From contig NZ_WKJJ01000016.1 in the NCBI RefSeq assembly GCF_009674485.1, positions 163,158-227,157 on the forward strand: a stretch of DNA of 64,000 nt, written 5' to 3'. Below are positions 48,844 through 59,461 of the stretch, piece by piece. Numbering within the stretch: the stretch's first letter is position 1; each line of letters starts with the position of its first letter. This stretch comes from Pseudoduganella rivuli (GTDB taxonomy: Bacteria; Pseudomonadota; Gammaproteobacteria; Burkholderiales; Burkholderiaceae_D). The notes beneath the pieces are model-generated. The model was not told the DNA's origin. It worked only from the letters and a program-made list of their open reading frames with translations, and did no database searches. The position numbers were made by a program, and so were the translations under genes.

Positions 48844-51800
48844 CAATTTTCCTCGTTGAATAATGCGTCCAGCCCGTCCAGCAGCCCGGGTTCCGGCGCC
48901 AGCACGCAGCAGCCGCGCGTCTGCGCATGGCCGATACCGCGCAGGAAGAAGAACATCGCGCCGCCCAGCTGTGCGGCCGGATCGTACGCCTCCCCCAGCC
49001 GCGAGCGCAGCAGGCGGTGCAGCGCCAGCATGTACAGCGCGCCCTGGATGTCATAGCGGTGCTCCGCCATGCCGATTGCCAGCGCTTTCGCGTGATACGC
49101 GCTGTCGTTGCCGCCCAGCGCGTTGGATTTGTAGTCCAGCACCCAGTAGCGCCCTTCGTGCTCGAACACCAGGTCCATGAACCCTTTCAGCATGCCGTGC
49201 AGGCGCCGTTCCGGCAGCGCGGGACGCGGCAGGCCGGGCAACACGAGGCGGCGGCACAGCCGGTCCAGCGCGCCGCTCGACAGCCGCTCGCTGGGGAACC
49301 AGAATTCCAGTTCCGGCAGCGCGCCGTGCAGCGCGGACAATGGCGCGCCCAGCGCCGGCAGCGGCGTGGTCGCCACCGCGCGCAGCCATGCCAGCGCATC
49401 GTCCTGGCGGTTGGCCCATCCCGCGCGCTCGATGCGGCGCAACAGGCGCGTATCGAATTGTGGATCGTCCACCGTGGCAAAGCCTTCGTGGGCCATCCAC
49501 TCCAGCTGTTCGTGCAGGAAGTTGCCGGGCACGGAACCGCGGGGGAAACGGTGCCACGGCTCGTCGGCAATGCGCTGCATGGCGTCGGCCAACGCCTGCT
49601 GTTCCAGCAATTTGGCTTGCAGCGCCGTGCGGGGCACGCGTGCATCGCCGGCCGCCATGCCAGCCGGCGCCGGAGCTGCAGCACGCTCGTCCCACCCGGC
49701 AAACGCCACATTGTCCGCAGCCAGATCGGACGCGAACAAATGCGACATATCTTGCGGATTGCGCCTGGTCAGCGACGTGAAACTGCCGACCGACCAGTCC
49801 CGCTCGAAGTCGCCGTCGTAGCGGCGCGCCGCCACCAGCGGCGCCTGCAAGTCCTCTCGCTGCAGCAGCGTGACAGAATCGGGCGCTTCCAGCCTGTCGA
49901 TCGCGATCGCATCACAGCCGCCCTTCACCTGTTCCCAGCGCAGCGCCAGGCCGGACGCGGGCAACGCTTCACCGCCCGTCAGCAGGTAGCCCAGCGCGGA
50001 TTCATGCAGCGTATTGCTTCCTTCCTTGCGGGCCGCCAGCGCCGCCACGCCCAGCCACAGGAAATGGCGGGGCCGCGTCAGCGCCACGTACAGCAGGCGC
50101 AAATCCTCGGCCAGCCGCGCCTCTTCCACCGCCTCCAGCGCGGCATCGGACAGCGCCATGTCGACGTGGCGCGTCCCCGTCCCATCGGTGAATTCAAGGA
50201 AGCTGCGGTTGCGCTTGTCCGCCTTGCGCGCCGTGACGGCAAACGGTAAATACACCAGCGGATATTCCAGCCCCTTGGACTTGTGCACGGTGACGACTTT
50301 CACCAGTTCCGCGTCGGATTCCAGCCGCAGCACGCGCTCGTCGCCGCTGTCGCCGCCCGCTTCGATCTGTTCGGCCAGCCAGCGGATCAGCGCCTGTTCG
50401 CCATCAAGCTGGCGGCTGGCCGTTTGCAGCAATTCCGCCAGGTGCAGCAAGTTGGTCAGGCGCCGCTCGCCGCCCGCCTGCGCCAGCAGCGCCGACGGCA
50501 ATCCCAGTTCGTGGATGAAGCGGCGCAGCATGGCCAGCACGCCCTGGCGCTGCCATACCAGGTGCAATGTCTTCAATTGTTCGACCCGCTGTTCCCACGC
50601 CAGTTCGTCGGCCGACAAACGCGCCAGTTCCGCCAGCGGCAAGCCCGCCGTACGCGTGGCGAAAGCGGCGCGCGCCAGGGCGCCATCGAGCGGGTTGGCC
50701 ATCGCCGTCAGCCAGCGCAGCACGTCGGCCGCCTCTTCGCTGTCGATGACGGAATCCTTGTCCGACAAATACACGCTGGCGATGCGCCGGCGCGCCAGCG
50801 CGTGGCGGATCGCGGACGCTTCCTTGCGGTCGCGCACCAGCACGGCGATATCGGCCGGCTGCAACCGTTTGAATCCACCGTCGCCGCCGGCAAAGCCCGC
50901 CCGCTCGTCGTTGAGCAGGCCGGCGATGTGTTCGGCGCAGTGGTGCGCAAAGAACGCGCGGTAATCATCCTTCTTGATGCCGTCCGCTTCCGTGCACGAC
51001 ACAACCAGCGCCGCCAGCGGCCCGCCGGCGCCCACCAGCCGTTCCTTGCGGCCATTGGCGTCCACCGCGTCGAACGGCAGCGGATTGACGCCTTCGGCGC
51101 GGAAGCGGAACGCGCCCCTGGCATGGCCGTCGCGTCCATTGCCCCCTTCCGCGTGCAGGAATACCTGGTTGACGGCAGCCACCAGCGCGGCCGTCGAGCG
51201 GAAGTTGGTGCCCAGCACATAATGGCGGCCTTCGGTGGCGCGCCGCGCAGCCAGGTAACTGTGGATGTCGGCGCCGCGGAAGCCGTAAATCGATTGCTTG
51301 GGGTCGCCGATCAGGAACAATCCCAGCGCCCGGTCATTGGCGTCGACCTGGTACAGCAAGTCGAAGATACGGTACTGGTTCGGCGCCGTATCCTGGAATT
51401 CGTCGACCAGCGCCACCGGGTACTGGTCGATGATGCGCTGGCGCAGCGCCCCGCCGTTGTCGCCTTGCAGCGCTTGCCGCAGGCGGTCCAGCATGTCGGC
51501 GAAACCGAACTGGCGCGCGTTGCGCTTGAGCTCTTCCATGCGCCGCGCAATGGCCAGCGCCGCGTGGCGGTACAGCGCGTGCTTCAGCGGTTCGAGTTCT
51601 TCCAGCGCCGCCCGCAAGCGTGGCACTTCGTCGAAATCGGCGGGAATCGCGGGCGTATAGTCTTTGGCGCACGCATCGAGCAAGCCGTCCGGCGCCAACC
51701 GGTTCCATGCTGTCTGGTTCAAGTCCGGGTGCAGCTGGTGGTCGTCCTGCGCCCAGTTGCGCAGCGCATCGAACCATTTCGCCACGGATTCCGGTTTCAT

Positions 51801-52613
51801 TTTCGCGCCGTGGAAGCACTTGGGCGCCGCTTCCCGCTCCCCGCTGATCCACTGTTCCATGCGGTTGGCGCGCCCGCTCCAGCCTTCCTTGAGTTCCAGC
51901 ACGCGCGAACGCTGGAAACGCTGCAGGCGCCCGATCAGCGCCCCCAGCTTTTCGCCACCGCCTTCATTGCCACCTTCATTGCCGCGCTCCAGCCAGTCGC
52001 GCCGCGCCGCCAGTTCGCGCACGGACGCCTTCAATTGCCCGACATCGGCCCAGCACTCCAGCAGCGGCTCCAGCAGCTTCGCGTCGAGCGGATACACTTG
52101 CTGGCGCCAGTAATCGTGCGCCGCATCCTCGAACAGCGCCGCCTCGTCGCTGACCAGTTCCTCGTCGAACAGGCTGCCGCTGTCGAACGCGTGTTCGCGC
52201 AGCATGCGCTGGCACCACGCGTCGATGGTGAAGATCGCCGCTTCATCCATGGTTTCCGCCGCCAGCATCAGGCGGTGCGCGGCCTGGTTGCGCGCCGCGT
52301 CGTCCGGATAGGATTCCAGCAGCGCGTCCAGGTACGAGTCGGCCTTCGCGCTTTCGCCACGGAAGTACGCGGCCGCCTCGATCAGCCGTTCGCGCACGCG
52401 GTTCGACAGCTCACGCGTGGCGGCGCGGGTAAACGTCATCACGAGGATGTCGGATGGCAGCAGCGGCCTGGCATAGCCATCGTCGCCGCCATGGCCCAGC
52501 ACCAGCCGCACGTACAGCGCGGCGATGGTCCAGGTCTTGCCGGTGCCGGCCGACGCTTCGATCAGGCGCGAGCCGTGCAGGGGGAAGGTCAGCGGTCGCA
52601 ACAGGTTGCTCAT
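48843..52613 (-). CDS. recB: Exodeoxyribonuclease V subunit beta RecB
   Basis: RecB, 1256 residues, is the 3'-5' helicase and nuclease subunit. Walker A: LIEASAGTGKTWTIAALY at residues 15-32. UvrD-type motifs: LVDEFQDTAPNQYRIFDLLY, FLIGDPKQSIYGFRGADIHS and VVTVHKSKGLEYPLVYLPFA. The C-terminal nuclease domain has FMDLVFEHEGRYWVLDYKSN with the catalytic D...DxK pattern, so the nuclease appears intact. The ATG at 52613 overlaps the recC stop by 4 bp; the open frame extends a further 46 codons into recC but without a sensible start. Confidence 0.95.
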   Translation of the reverse strand: MSNLLRPLTFPLHGSRLIEASAGTGKTWTIAALYVRLVLGHGGDDGYARPLLPSDILVMTFTRAATRELSNRVRERLIEAAAYFRGESAKADSYLDALLESYPDDAARNQAAHRLMLAAETMDEAAIFTIDAWCQRMLREHAFDSGSLFDEELVSDEAALFEDAAHDYWRQQVYPLDAKLLEPLLECWADVGQLKASVRELAARRDWLERGNEGGNEGGGEKLGALIGRLQRFQRSRVLELKEGWSGRANRMEQWISGEREAAPKCFHGAKMKPESVAKWFDALRNWAQDDHQLHPDLNQTAWNRLAPDGLLDACAKDYTPAIPADFDEVPRLRAALEELEPLKHALYRHAALAIARRMEELKRNARQFGFADMLDRLRQALQGDNGGALRQRIIDQYPVALVDEFQDTAPNQYRIFDLLYQVDANDRALGLFLIGDPKQSIYGFRGADIHSYLAARRATEGRHYVLGTNFRSTAALVAAVNQVFLHAEGGNGRDGHARGAFRFRAEGVNPLPFDAVDANGRKERLVGAGGPLAALVVSCTEADGIKKDDYRAFFAHHCAEHIAGLLNDERAGFAGGDGGFKRLQPADIAVLVRDRKEASAIRHALARRRIASVYLSDKDSVIDSEEAADVLRWLTAMANPLDGALARAAFATRTAGLPLAELARLSADELAWEQRVEQLKTLHLVWQRQGVLAMLRRFIHELGLPSALLAQAGGERRLTNLLHLAELLQTASRQLDGEQALIRWLAEQIEAGGDSGDERVLRLESDAELVKVVTVHKSKGLEYPLVYLPFAVTARKADKRNRSFLEFTDGTGTRHVDMALSDAALEAVEEARLAEDLRLLYVALTRPRHFLWLGVAALAARKEGSNTLHESALGYLLTGGEALPASGLALRWEQVKGGCDAIAIDRLEAPDSVTLLQREDLQAPLVAARRYDGDFERDWSVGSFTSLTRRNPQDMSHLFASDLAADNVAFAGWDERAAAPAPAGMAAGDARVPRTALQAKLLEQQALADAMQRIADEPWHRFPRGSVPGNFLHEQLEWMAHEGFATVDDPQFDTRLLRRIERAGWANRQDDALAWLRAVATTPLPALGAPLSALHGALPELEFWFPSERLSSGALDRLCRRLVLPGLPRPALPERRLHGMLKGFMDLVFEHEGRYWVLDYKSNALGGNDSAYHAKALAIGMAEHRYDIQGALYMLALHRLLRSRLGEAYDPAAQLGGAMFFFLRGIGHAQTRGCCVLAPEPGLLDGLDALFNEEN

Positions 52614-55600
52614 ACCTGCTCCCCGAACGGCGTCATCGTCACGTGCTGCGCGATCCAGTCCGCCAGCGGCCCATACAGCCGCTCGGCGCACGGCAGCCAG
52701 TCCGGCTCCTGCGCCAGCGCGGCAAAGTCCGGCCACAGGCGCGCCAGGCACAGGTCCGTGACTTCGCCGTCGCGGTTGTAGTCGCCGTCATAGATGGCGC
52801 GCGCGTCGCCGTCGCCCAGGTGCGCCAGCGCCGTGCGGCACGCCACGGGTAACGGCCGGTCCATGCCCTCGCGCCACAAGGCCACCAGTTCGGCCAGTTG
52901 TTCGCGCGCCGCGCCCGGCTCCAGCGGCGCGAAATGCGCCACCACGTCGCGCGCCACTAGGATGCCCGCCACCGGGACTCCCTGCGCGGCGGCGGCCAGC
53001 TGGCGCAGCCAGACGGCGATCAGCTTGTCGCCGCGCGGCGCGCCGTTGCGGTCCGCCACGCGCGACGCCAGTTGCATCAGCCACACGGTGTCCGTGCCAT
53101 TGGTGCGCAACTGGTCGACCCAGTCTTCCAGCGGCGTTTCGTCCAATTCGCAGCCAAGCCGCAGGCTGACCGCCAGCTTGGCCGCGGCCAGCGGATAGCG
53201 GGCGCGCTGGCGCAGCCATTCCGTGCGCACCGGCACCAGCTCGTCGACCAGCACACGCTGCACATGCTTGCCCGGCAAGCCGATCGGCAGCAAGCCTTCC
53301 CGTTCCAGCCGTTCCGCGCGCGCCACCAGCCGTTCCCGCACTTCGGCCACGGGTTCCGGTTCGCCGCTGTCGTCCAGCATCTTGCCTTCCAGGCCGAAGC
53401 GCTCCAGCGCATCGAGCGCGAACGGTTCTTCATCCTCGCCCACCAGCACGGCGTCGCCAAACACCACGCCGAGACGCTGGCGGAAGAAATAGCGCACCGG
53501 CTGCCGGATGAAACTGGCCAGCATGCCCAGGCGCAGGCGGAAACCCTCTTCCGGCTCATACGGCGGCAACGTCACGCCATCCCCTGGCGCAGCCTCGGCC
53601 GGCGCCAAGCCGCCGTCGCCGTGCGCTTCGCGCCATTCCGCCGCGTAGGTCGGCAGGCCGCCTTCCTCGAAATAGCGGCGCGAGAACGGCTGCAGCGCGT
53701 GTTCCGTGGTCCTGTGCGACAAATCCAGGCCCCAGCCCGCGTGCAGGTAGTCGCGCAACTGCGACACCAGCACGGACGGCGGCTGTTCGCTGTTGTCGCG
53801 CACATTGCGGCCGACCCAGCTCACGTACAGTTTGTCGCGCGCCGCCAGCAGCGCTTCCAGCATCAGGTAGCGGTCGTCGTCGCGCCGCGAGCGGTCGCCG
53901 GGACGCGCCATGCCGGGCAGCGCCAGCAAGTCGAAATCGGCCTTGTGTGCGCGGCGCGGGAAGTCGCCGTCATTCATGCCCAGCAGGCACACCACGCGGA
54001 ACGGCACGGCGCGCATCGGCATCAACGTGCAGAAGGTGACGCCGCCCGATACGAACTGGTGGTCCAGTGTCGGCTCGTCGAGCGCCCCCAGCCACGATTC
54101 GCGCAGCACGGCCAGCGGCACGGGTTCGTCAAAGCCCGCGCCGTCGCAGATTTCCAGCCAGCGGTTCAGGGTTTCGTGCAATTGCGCCAGGGTCAGGCGG
54201 TCGTCTTCGCCGGACGCCGTGAAGAACGTGTCGAGCAGCGCGCGCGCCTGCTCGCCCCACTCGGCCGGCGTGCGCGGCACGGCCAGGATGGCGCGCCACG
54301 CCAGCAGCGCTTCCACCAGTTGCGCCAGCGACCCGGCCAGCGCCGCATCGAGCCCGCCCACTTCGCCATATGCTTCGATGCCGCTGTAGGTCACCTCGTC
54401 GCCACCGGCATAGCCCAGCAGCATGCGGCGCAGGCCGAATATCCACGCATTCTGTTCGCCGGCCGGCGCCAGTCCCAGGCCGGCGCGGTGCGGCTGGTCC
54501 AGGCCCCAGCGCACGCCGGCCCCCTCGATCCACACCCCCAGGGTCGGCAAATCGTCTTCCTGCAAGCCGAAGCGCTGCGCCAGCGCGGGCACGTCCAGCA
54601 AATCGCGCACTTCGCTCTGGCGGCAGCGCTGCTGCGGCAGGCGCAGCAGCCATTCCAGCGCCACCAGCAGCGGATTGACGCTGCGGTCATTGACGTCGCC
54701 AATGGCGAACGGGATATGGCGAGGATCGCTCTTGCGGTGCTGGCCGAAGACCGCGTGGATCGCCGCCGTGAACACATCGATGTCCGGCACCATCACCACC
54801 ACATCGCGCGGGCGCAGCGGACGGCCGCTGCGCTGGCCTTCGGCGAACATGGCCAGCAGCCGGTCGTGCAGCACTTCCACTTCGCGCTGCACGCTGTGCG
54901 TGATGTGGAATTCAATTGACAGGTCGTCGTCGTCGGGCGGGACGTGCGGATGTTCGCCTGGCGGCAGCAGGTCGCGCACGGCGGCCTGCACCTGCTCCAG
55001 CAGGGTGCCTCCCTCTTCCTCGCCAAACAGGTCGACGCGCATGGGCGCCGCGCCGTCGTCCTCGCCGCGCGCCTGGCTGGCTTCGTCGAATTCATCGAGC
55101 ATGCGGATGAAGTCGCGGCCCTGCCGCCCCCAGCTGGCCAGCAGCGGGTGGCTGTGGGCATGCAATTCCTCCAGCGGGATCTGCGCCAGGTCGACGCCGT
55201 TCTTCAATTGCTGCCGCTTGCGGGCGGCGCGCAGCAGGTCGCGGCCGTCGATGATGTCGCCCCAGTGGTAGCGGCACGGATTCGGCACGGCCAGCAGCAC
55301 TTGCGTGTGCCGCGCCAGCGCGGCCAGCGCCTGCAGCACCTGGTATGGCAATGACGAGATGCCGAACACCACGAGGCGGCGCGGCAGCGGGCCGCGCGGC
55401 GCATCGCCCCGCTCCACCGCCTGCACGAAGCGCGTGTGCACGCTGGCGCGGCCCAGCAGGCGCTCCGGTTCCGGCACACTGGCCATCACGGCCCGCCACA
55501 GCGCGCCTTGCCAGCGCTGGTCCGGCGCCAGCGCGACCGTTTCGCCACGCGCGCTGCGCAGCACATCGCGTCCGGCCGCCCAGTCTTCCAGCCAGTCGGC

Positions 55601-56041
55601 ACGGTACACCTGGTACTGGTCGTACAGGTCGGCCAGCCTTGTCGCCAGTTGCAACCGCCGCTCCGGGCAGCCGTCGCCGAGGAAATGGCGCAGCGGCGCA
55701 AACACGTCGTCGGCCAGCAACGCCGGCAGCAGCCGCATCAGGCGCCATGTCAGCGGGCCCTTGTCGAACGCGGAAATCGGCGGCACGCTGTCGCGGCCCA
55801 GCATGGCGCGATAGGCTTCCCACAACTGGCGCGCGGGCAGCCGCAATTGTGTGGCGGCGCAAATGCCGGTTTCCTCGGCCAGCGCGATTTTCAGCCATTC
55901 GGCCACGCCGTTCGATTGCACCAGGAACGTGTCGGTCTCCAGCGGCCCCAATGGATGGCTTTGCAGCCAGCCGAAGACGGCGGCCCGCAACTGTTCCAGT
56001 TGGTTGCCATGCAAGATCAGGAGACCGGGAGTAATAGGCAT
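52610..56041 (-). CDS. recC: Exodeoxyribonuclease V subunit gamma RecC
   Basis: RecC, 1143 residues, is the Chi-recognising scaffold of RecBCD. Recognisable blocks: LLILHGNQLEQLRAAVFGWL at the start, SNGVAEWLKIALAEETGICA, LVVFGISSLPYQVLQALAAL, VPFRVVCLLGMNDGDFPRR and FIRQPVRYFFRQRLGV. Order recC-recB-recD with overlapping ends indicates a single operon; all three chains look full length. No obvious promoter beyond the 79-bp gap to the kinase gene upstream. Confidence 0.94.
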   Translation of the reverse strand: MPITPGLLILHGNQLEQLRAAVFGWLQSHPLGPLETDTFLVQSNGVAEWLKIALAEETGICAATQLRLPARQLWEAYRAMLGRDSVPPISAFDKGPLTWRLMRLLPALLADDVFAPLRHFLGDGCPERRLQLATRLADLYDQYQVYRADWLEDWAAGRDVLRSARGETVALAPDQRWQGALWRAVMASVPEPERLLGRASVHTRFVQAVERGDAPRGPLPRRLVVFGISSLPYQVLQALAALARHTQVLLAVPNPCRYHWGDIIDGRDLLRAARKRQQLKNGVDLAQIPLEELHAHSHPLLASWGRQGRDFIRMLDEFDEASQARGEDDGAAPMRVDLFGEEEGGTLLEQVQAAVRDLLPPGEHPHVPPDDDDLSIEFHITHSVQREVEVLHDRLLAMFAEGQRSGRPLRPRDVVVMVPDIDVFTAAIHAVFGQHRKSDPRHIPFAIGDVNDRSVNPLLVALEWLLRLPQQRCRQSEVRDLLDVPALAQRFGLQEDDLPTLGVWIEGAGVRWGLDQPHRAGLGLAPAGEQNAWIFGLRRMLLGYAGGDEVTYSGIEAYGEVGGLDAALAGSLAQLVEALLAWRAILAVPRTPAEWGEQARALLDTFFTASGEDDRLTLAQLHETLNRWLEICDGAGFDEPVPLAVLRESWLGALDEPTLDHQFVSGGVTFCTLMPMRAVPFRVVCLLGMNDGDFPRRAHKADFDLLALPGMARPGDRSRRDDDRYLMLEALLAARDKLYVSWVGRNVRDNSEQPPSVLVSQLRDYLHAGWGLDLSHRTTEHALQPFSRRYFEEGGLPTYAAEWREAHGDGGLAPAEAAPGDGVTLPPYEPEEGFRLRLGMLASFIRQPVRYFFRQRLGVVFGDAVLVGEDEEPFALDALERFGLEGKMLDDSGEPEPVAEVRERLVARAERLEREGLLPIGLPGKHVQRVLVDELVPVRTEWLRQRARYPLAAAKLAVSLRLGCELDETPLEDWVDQLRTNGTDTVWLMQLASRVADRNGAPRGDKLIAVWLRQLAAAAQGVPVAGILVARDVVAHFAPLEPGAAREQLAELVALWREGMDRPLPVACRTALAHLGDGDARAIYDGDYNRDGEVTDLCLARLWPDFAALAQEPDWLPCAERLYGPLADWIAQHVTMTPFGEQV

Positions 56042-56120
56042 GGATTCAGCGGTGCGTGTGGCAAAGCGCCATTATCGCCGCTGGGGGCGCGGACGGCCAG
56101 CGGCTGTGGCGAGGATGTCG

Positions 56121-59100
56121 CTACCCCGCCGCGTGCGCATCGAGTTCTTGCGCAATATGCCCCTGCAAGTGGTCCAGCATCGGCTGCATTTGCGCCACGA
56201 TGTAGCGGGCACTGGCCGGTTCGGCGTCCGGCTTCAAATGTTCCAGCGCCAGGCACAGTTCGCCGAAATGCATGGCGCCCACGGCCCGCGCCGACGACTT
56301 GATGCGATGGCCCAGTTCCGACAGGCGCGCCATGTCGCCCTGCGCCAGCGCTTCGTTGACTTCCACCATGCCGTCGCGCGCCGAGTCGAGGAACATGACC
56401 GCGTACTTGCGCATTTTTTCCGGCTTGTTATTGAAGGTCTGCGCCAGCGCGCTGATATCGAACATTTCCGCGGCAGCGATCTGCACACCGGGATGCGAAG
56501 GCGCAGCCGCCGCATCCTGCGCCGCCGGCGGGACACCGGAGGCATCGGCCTGGCCAGCCGGTGGCGCTGCCACGGGGGCCGGGAACGGGTCGATGCCGGC
56601 AGCGGCCGACACGGTCGGCCGGCTGCCCAGGCGGGGCGGCCGCCCTTCGCCCGCCCGCTTGTTCATCCAGCGCGACAGCACGGTGAACAGCAGGTTGGGC
56701 GCGATCGGCTTGGTGATGAACTCATCCATGCCGGCCGCGATGCAGCGCGCCTGGTCGTCGCGTCCCGCGTTGGCCGTCATGGCGATCACCAGGGTGCCGG
56801 CCAGGCGCGGATGGGCGCGGATCAGCCGCGTCGCCTCATAGCCATCCATGACCGGCATTTGCACGTCCATCAGCACGCAGTCGAAGTGCTCTTTCAACAG
56901 CAAATCGATGGCTTCCTTGCCATTGTTGGCAATGCACACCATGGCGCCCGCGTCTTCCAGCAATTCCTGTCCCACCTGCTGGCTGAAGATATTGTCTTCC
57001 ACCAGCAGGATCGCCGCGCCCTTGAACGATTCCATGACTTCCGGCTCCAACACCTTGGCCACGCCCGCTTCCAGCAAGTTCGTGCCTTTCACCAGGCGCG
57101 CCGTGAACCAGAACGTGCTGCCCAGGCCTTCCACGCTGTCGACCCCGACGGTGCCGCCCATCAGTTCGGCCAGTTGCTTGGAAATCACCAGGCCCAGGCC
57201 CGTGCCGCCGTATTTGCGGGTGGTCGACGTGTCGCCCTGCTGGAACGACTGGAACAGGGTTGCCATCTGGCTCTTGCTCATGCCGATGCCGTTATCCTGC
57301 ACTTCGAAGCGCACCAGGCAGTAATTGTCGCGGTCTTCCACGGGACGGGCGCGGATATGGATCTTGCCGTTTTCGGAAAACTTGATGGCGTTGCTGGTGA
57401 AGTTCAACATCACTTGCTCCAGCCGCAGCGGATCGCCCCGCAATTGCTGCGGCATGCCGGGCCAGATTTCAAACACCAGTTCCAGGTTCTTGCGCGCCGC
57501 GCTTTCACTGAGCTGGTTCGCGACGTTGGCCATCAAGGTATTGAGCGAGAAATCAAGCACTTCCAGTTCCAGCTTGCCCGCTTCGATCTTGGAAAAGTCC
57601 AGGATGTCATTGATGATGCCCAGCAAATGCTGGCCGGAGTGGAAAATCTTTTGCAGGTAATCGCGCTGCTTGGGGTTGGTCACGGATTTCAGCGCCAGGT
57701 GCGCCATGCCGATGATGCTGTTCATCGGCGTGCGGATTTCATGGCTCATATTCGACAGGAAATCGCTCTTGGCCTGGTTGGCGGCTTGCGCCTGCTCTTT
57801 CAGGTTGTGCAATTCCGTGATGTCGGTGGCCAGTGAAATCACGGCTGCCACTTCCTTGTCGATGCGCACCGGCGCGTTCACGGACCACAGGTGGTGCACG
57901 GCGCCGCGCGGGTCGACATACCGCTCTTCGCCGGCCCGTTTCAATCCGTCGGCAAACACGCGCCGCTCTTCTTCCCACGCGGCATCCGCCTCCGGCTGCG
58001 GCATCAGTTCATGGTCGCTGCGGCCGACGATCTGGTCCACGGGACGGCCCATGACTTCCGCCATCTTGGCGTTGGCATAAATATAACGGCGGTTCTGGTC
58101 TTTCATGAACACACGCGCATCGATGTTGTTCAGCACACTGTCCAGCAACTGGCGCTGTTCCACGGCGCTGCGGCGCGAGAAATACAAGGTCAGCAGGTAG
58201 CTGTAAATCAGCATGGTGCCGACAAAGCCGATCGCCAGCGCGATCCACGGGAAATACGCATCGAGGCCCGTGTGCATATCGGTTTTCTTCACGCGGAACA
58301 GCGCCTTCCACAGCGTGCCGTTGAAATCGATCGGCAACACGGTTTCCAGGTAATCGTCGGGGTCGCCCGGCGCCGCGGGCGCGTCTTCGATCGAGCCGTT
58401 GTCGTTGTACAGCAGGCGGTCGCTTTTCTCGATGGCCAGGCGGCGCTTCTCCACATCGGTGGAACTGTCCGCATACAGCAGCATGTGCACCTGGCGCATC
58501 GCCATCTCGTCGATGGCGCCCTGCACCAGCTTCGACACGGAAAAGCCGATGCCCACCGTGCCGACATAAGCGGCGCGGCGGCTGGCCACGTCATTGATGG
58601 GCATGCCGCGCCGGTAGACCGGCAGGCGCATCCCCAGGCCGATGTGCGGCACCGGCTTCTTGACCAGGATGGGCTGGCCCGAGGCGCTGACCTGCCCGGT
58701 ATCGCGCGACTGCTCCAGCGCCCGCGCAATGGCCGGCGTGGCGGCGATGTCAACGCCGAACCGTTCCTTGACGATGTCCATCGGTTCCATGTACAGCATC
58801 ACCGTGTAATTGCCGCTGGGACCAGGCTTCTTGATATCGAAATTCGGATAGCCCGCCGGATCCAGGCTCTTGTCCGCCCGCACGGACGCGACAAAGGCGG
58901 CGCGCTCGGCTTCCGTCACGGGCACGGCGTAATTCAGGGCTTCGATCGCGGGGAAATGCAGCGGCAGATTCAGGCTGCTGACGTATTGGTGAAATTGCAG
59001 GCGGGTCAGGTTGTCCGTGGTCTGGAACAGCGCGACCAGGCCGCGCACCACATCGGAATACGACTTGACGCGGGCGGAAATGCTGTATTGCGTGCTGCGC

Positions 59101-59258
59101 GCCAGGTTGTCGAAGCGCTGGCGGTCGTCTTCCTCGACAAAGCGGGCGGCGTTGACATACAGGACCATGCCGATGGCGGCCGACAGCGACAAACCTATGC
59201 CCCAGAGCAAGGTCCGCAGGTTGAGCAAGCTCGCAAGCCAGGCACCCAGTTTACGCAT
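56121..59258 (-). CDS. Hybrid histidine kinase: CHASE-PAS-HisKA-HATPase-REC-Hpt
   Basis: A 1045-residue membrane sensor. There is a membrane helix at about 10-33 and another near 295-320, enclosing a periplasmic CHASE domain (FPAIEALNYAVPVTEAERAA; GMRLPVYRRGMP). Then come a PAS domain (about 345-465), HisKA with the phosphoaccepting His in FLSNMSHEIRTPMNS, and the ATPase domain with DNGIGM and GGTGLGLVISKQL. A receiver domain has Asp in DCVLMDVQMPVMDGYEATRL, and a C-terminal Hpt domain has His in LGHRIKSSARAVGAMHF. It is a complete internal phosphorelay; no partner response regulator is adjacent. CHASE sensors bind small ligands, unspecified here. ATG 59258 is preferred over TTG two codons earlier. 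Confidence 0.93.
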   Translation of the reverse strand: MRKLGAWLASLLNLRTLLWGIGLSLSAAIGMVLYVNAARFVEEDDRQRFDNLARSTQYSISARVKSYSDVVRGLVALFQTTDNLTRLQFHQYVSSLNLPLHFPAIEALNYAVPVTEAERAAFVASVRADKSLDPAGYPNFDIKKPGPSGNYTVMLYMEPMDIVKERFGVDIAATPAIARALEQSRDTGQVSASGQPILVKKPVPHIGLGMRLPVYRRGMPINDVASRRAAYVGTVGIGFSVSKLVQGAIDEMAMRQVHMLLYADSSTDVEKRRLAIEKSDRLLYNDNGSIEDAPAAPGDPDDYLETVLPIDFNGTLWKALFRVKKTDMHTGLDAYFPWIALAIGFVGTMLIYSYLLTLYFSRRSAVEQRQLLDSVLNNIDARVFMKDQNRRYIYANAKMAEVMGRPVDQIVGRSDHELMPQPEADAAWEEERRVFADGLKRAGEERYVDPRGAVHHLWSVNAPVRIDKEVAAVISLATDITELHNLKEQAQAANQAKSDFLSNMSHEIRTPMNSIIGMAHLALKSVTNPKQRDYLQKIFHSGQHLLGIINDILDFSKIEAGKLELEVLDFSLNTLMANVANQLSESAARKNLELVFEIWPGMPQQLRGDPLRLEQVMLNFTSNAIKFSENGKIHIRARPVEDRDNYCLVRFEVQDNGIGMSKSQMATLFQSFQQGDTSTTRKYGGTGLGLVISKQLAELMGGTVGVDSVEGLGSTFWFTARLVKGTNLLEAGVAKVLEPEVMESFKGAAILLVEDNIFSQQVGQELLEDAGAMVCIANNGKEAIDLLLKEHFDCVLMDVQMPVMDGYEATRLIRAHPRLAGTLVIAMTANAGRDDQARCIAAGMDEFITKPIAPNLLFTVLSRWMNKRAGEGRPPRLGSRPTVSAAAGIDPFPAPVAAPPAGQADASGVPPAAQDAAAAPSHPGVQIAAAEMFDISALAQTFNNKPEKMRKYAVMFLDSARDGMVEVNEALAQGDMARLSELGHRIKSSARAVGAMHFGELCLALEHLKPDAEPASARYIVAQMQPMLDHLQGHIAQELDAHAAG

Positions 59259-59461
59259 CGGCAATCACACCACGCCAAGAGAAGTTTTGCATTGCAGCAG
59301 CATACTATTAAACACCCTGACCAACCAGAATTAATGCCCGGACGCCGTAGGGCGGCGCGCGACGGGCCGCATCATACACCGGGTGGGCAATAAATTAGTT
59401 GCAACAATGCGAAACGGTGGTGGAAAACCGCCATGGGCCGGCCAGTTCGACCGTTATATTT

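Noticed and set aside
59345..59390. A second GTAGGGCGG as another REP
   Set aside because: The flanks do not form the REP hairpin or an inverted partner.
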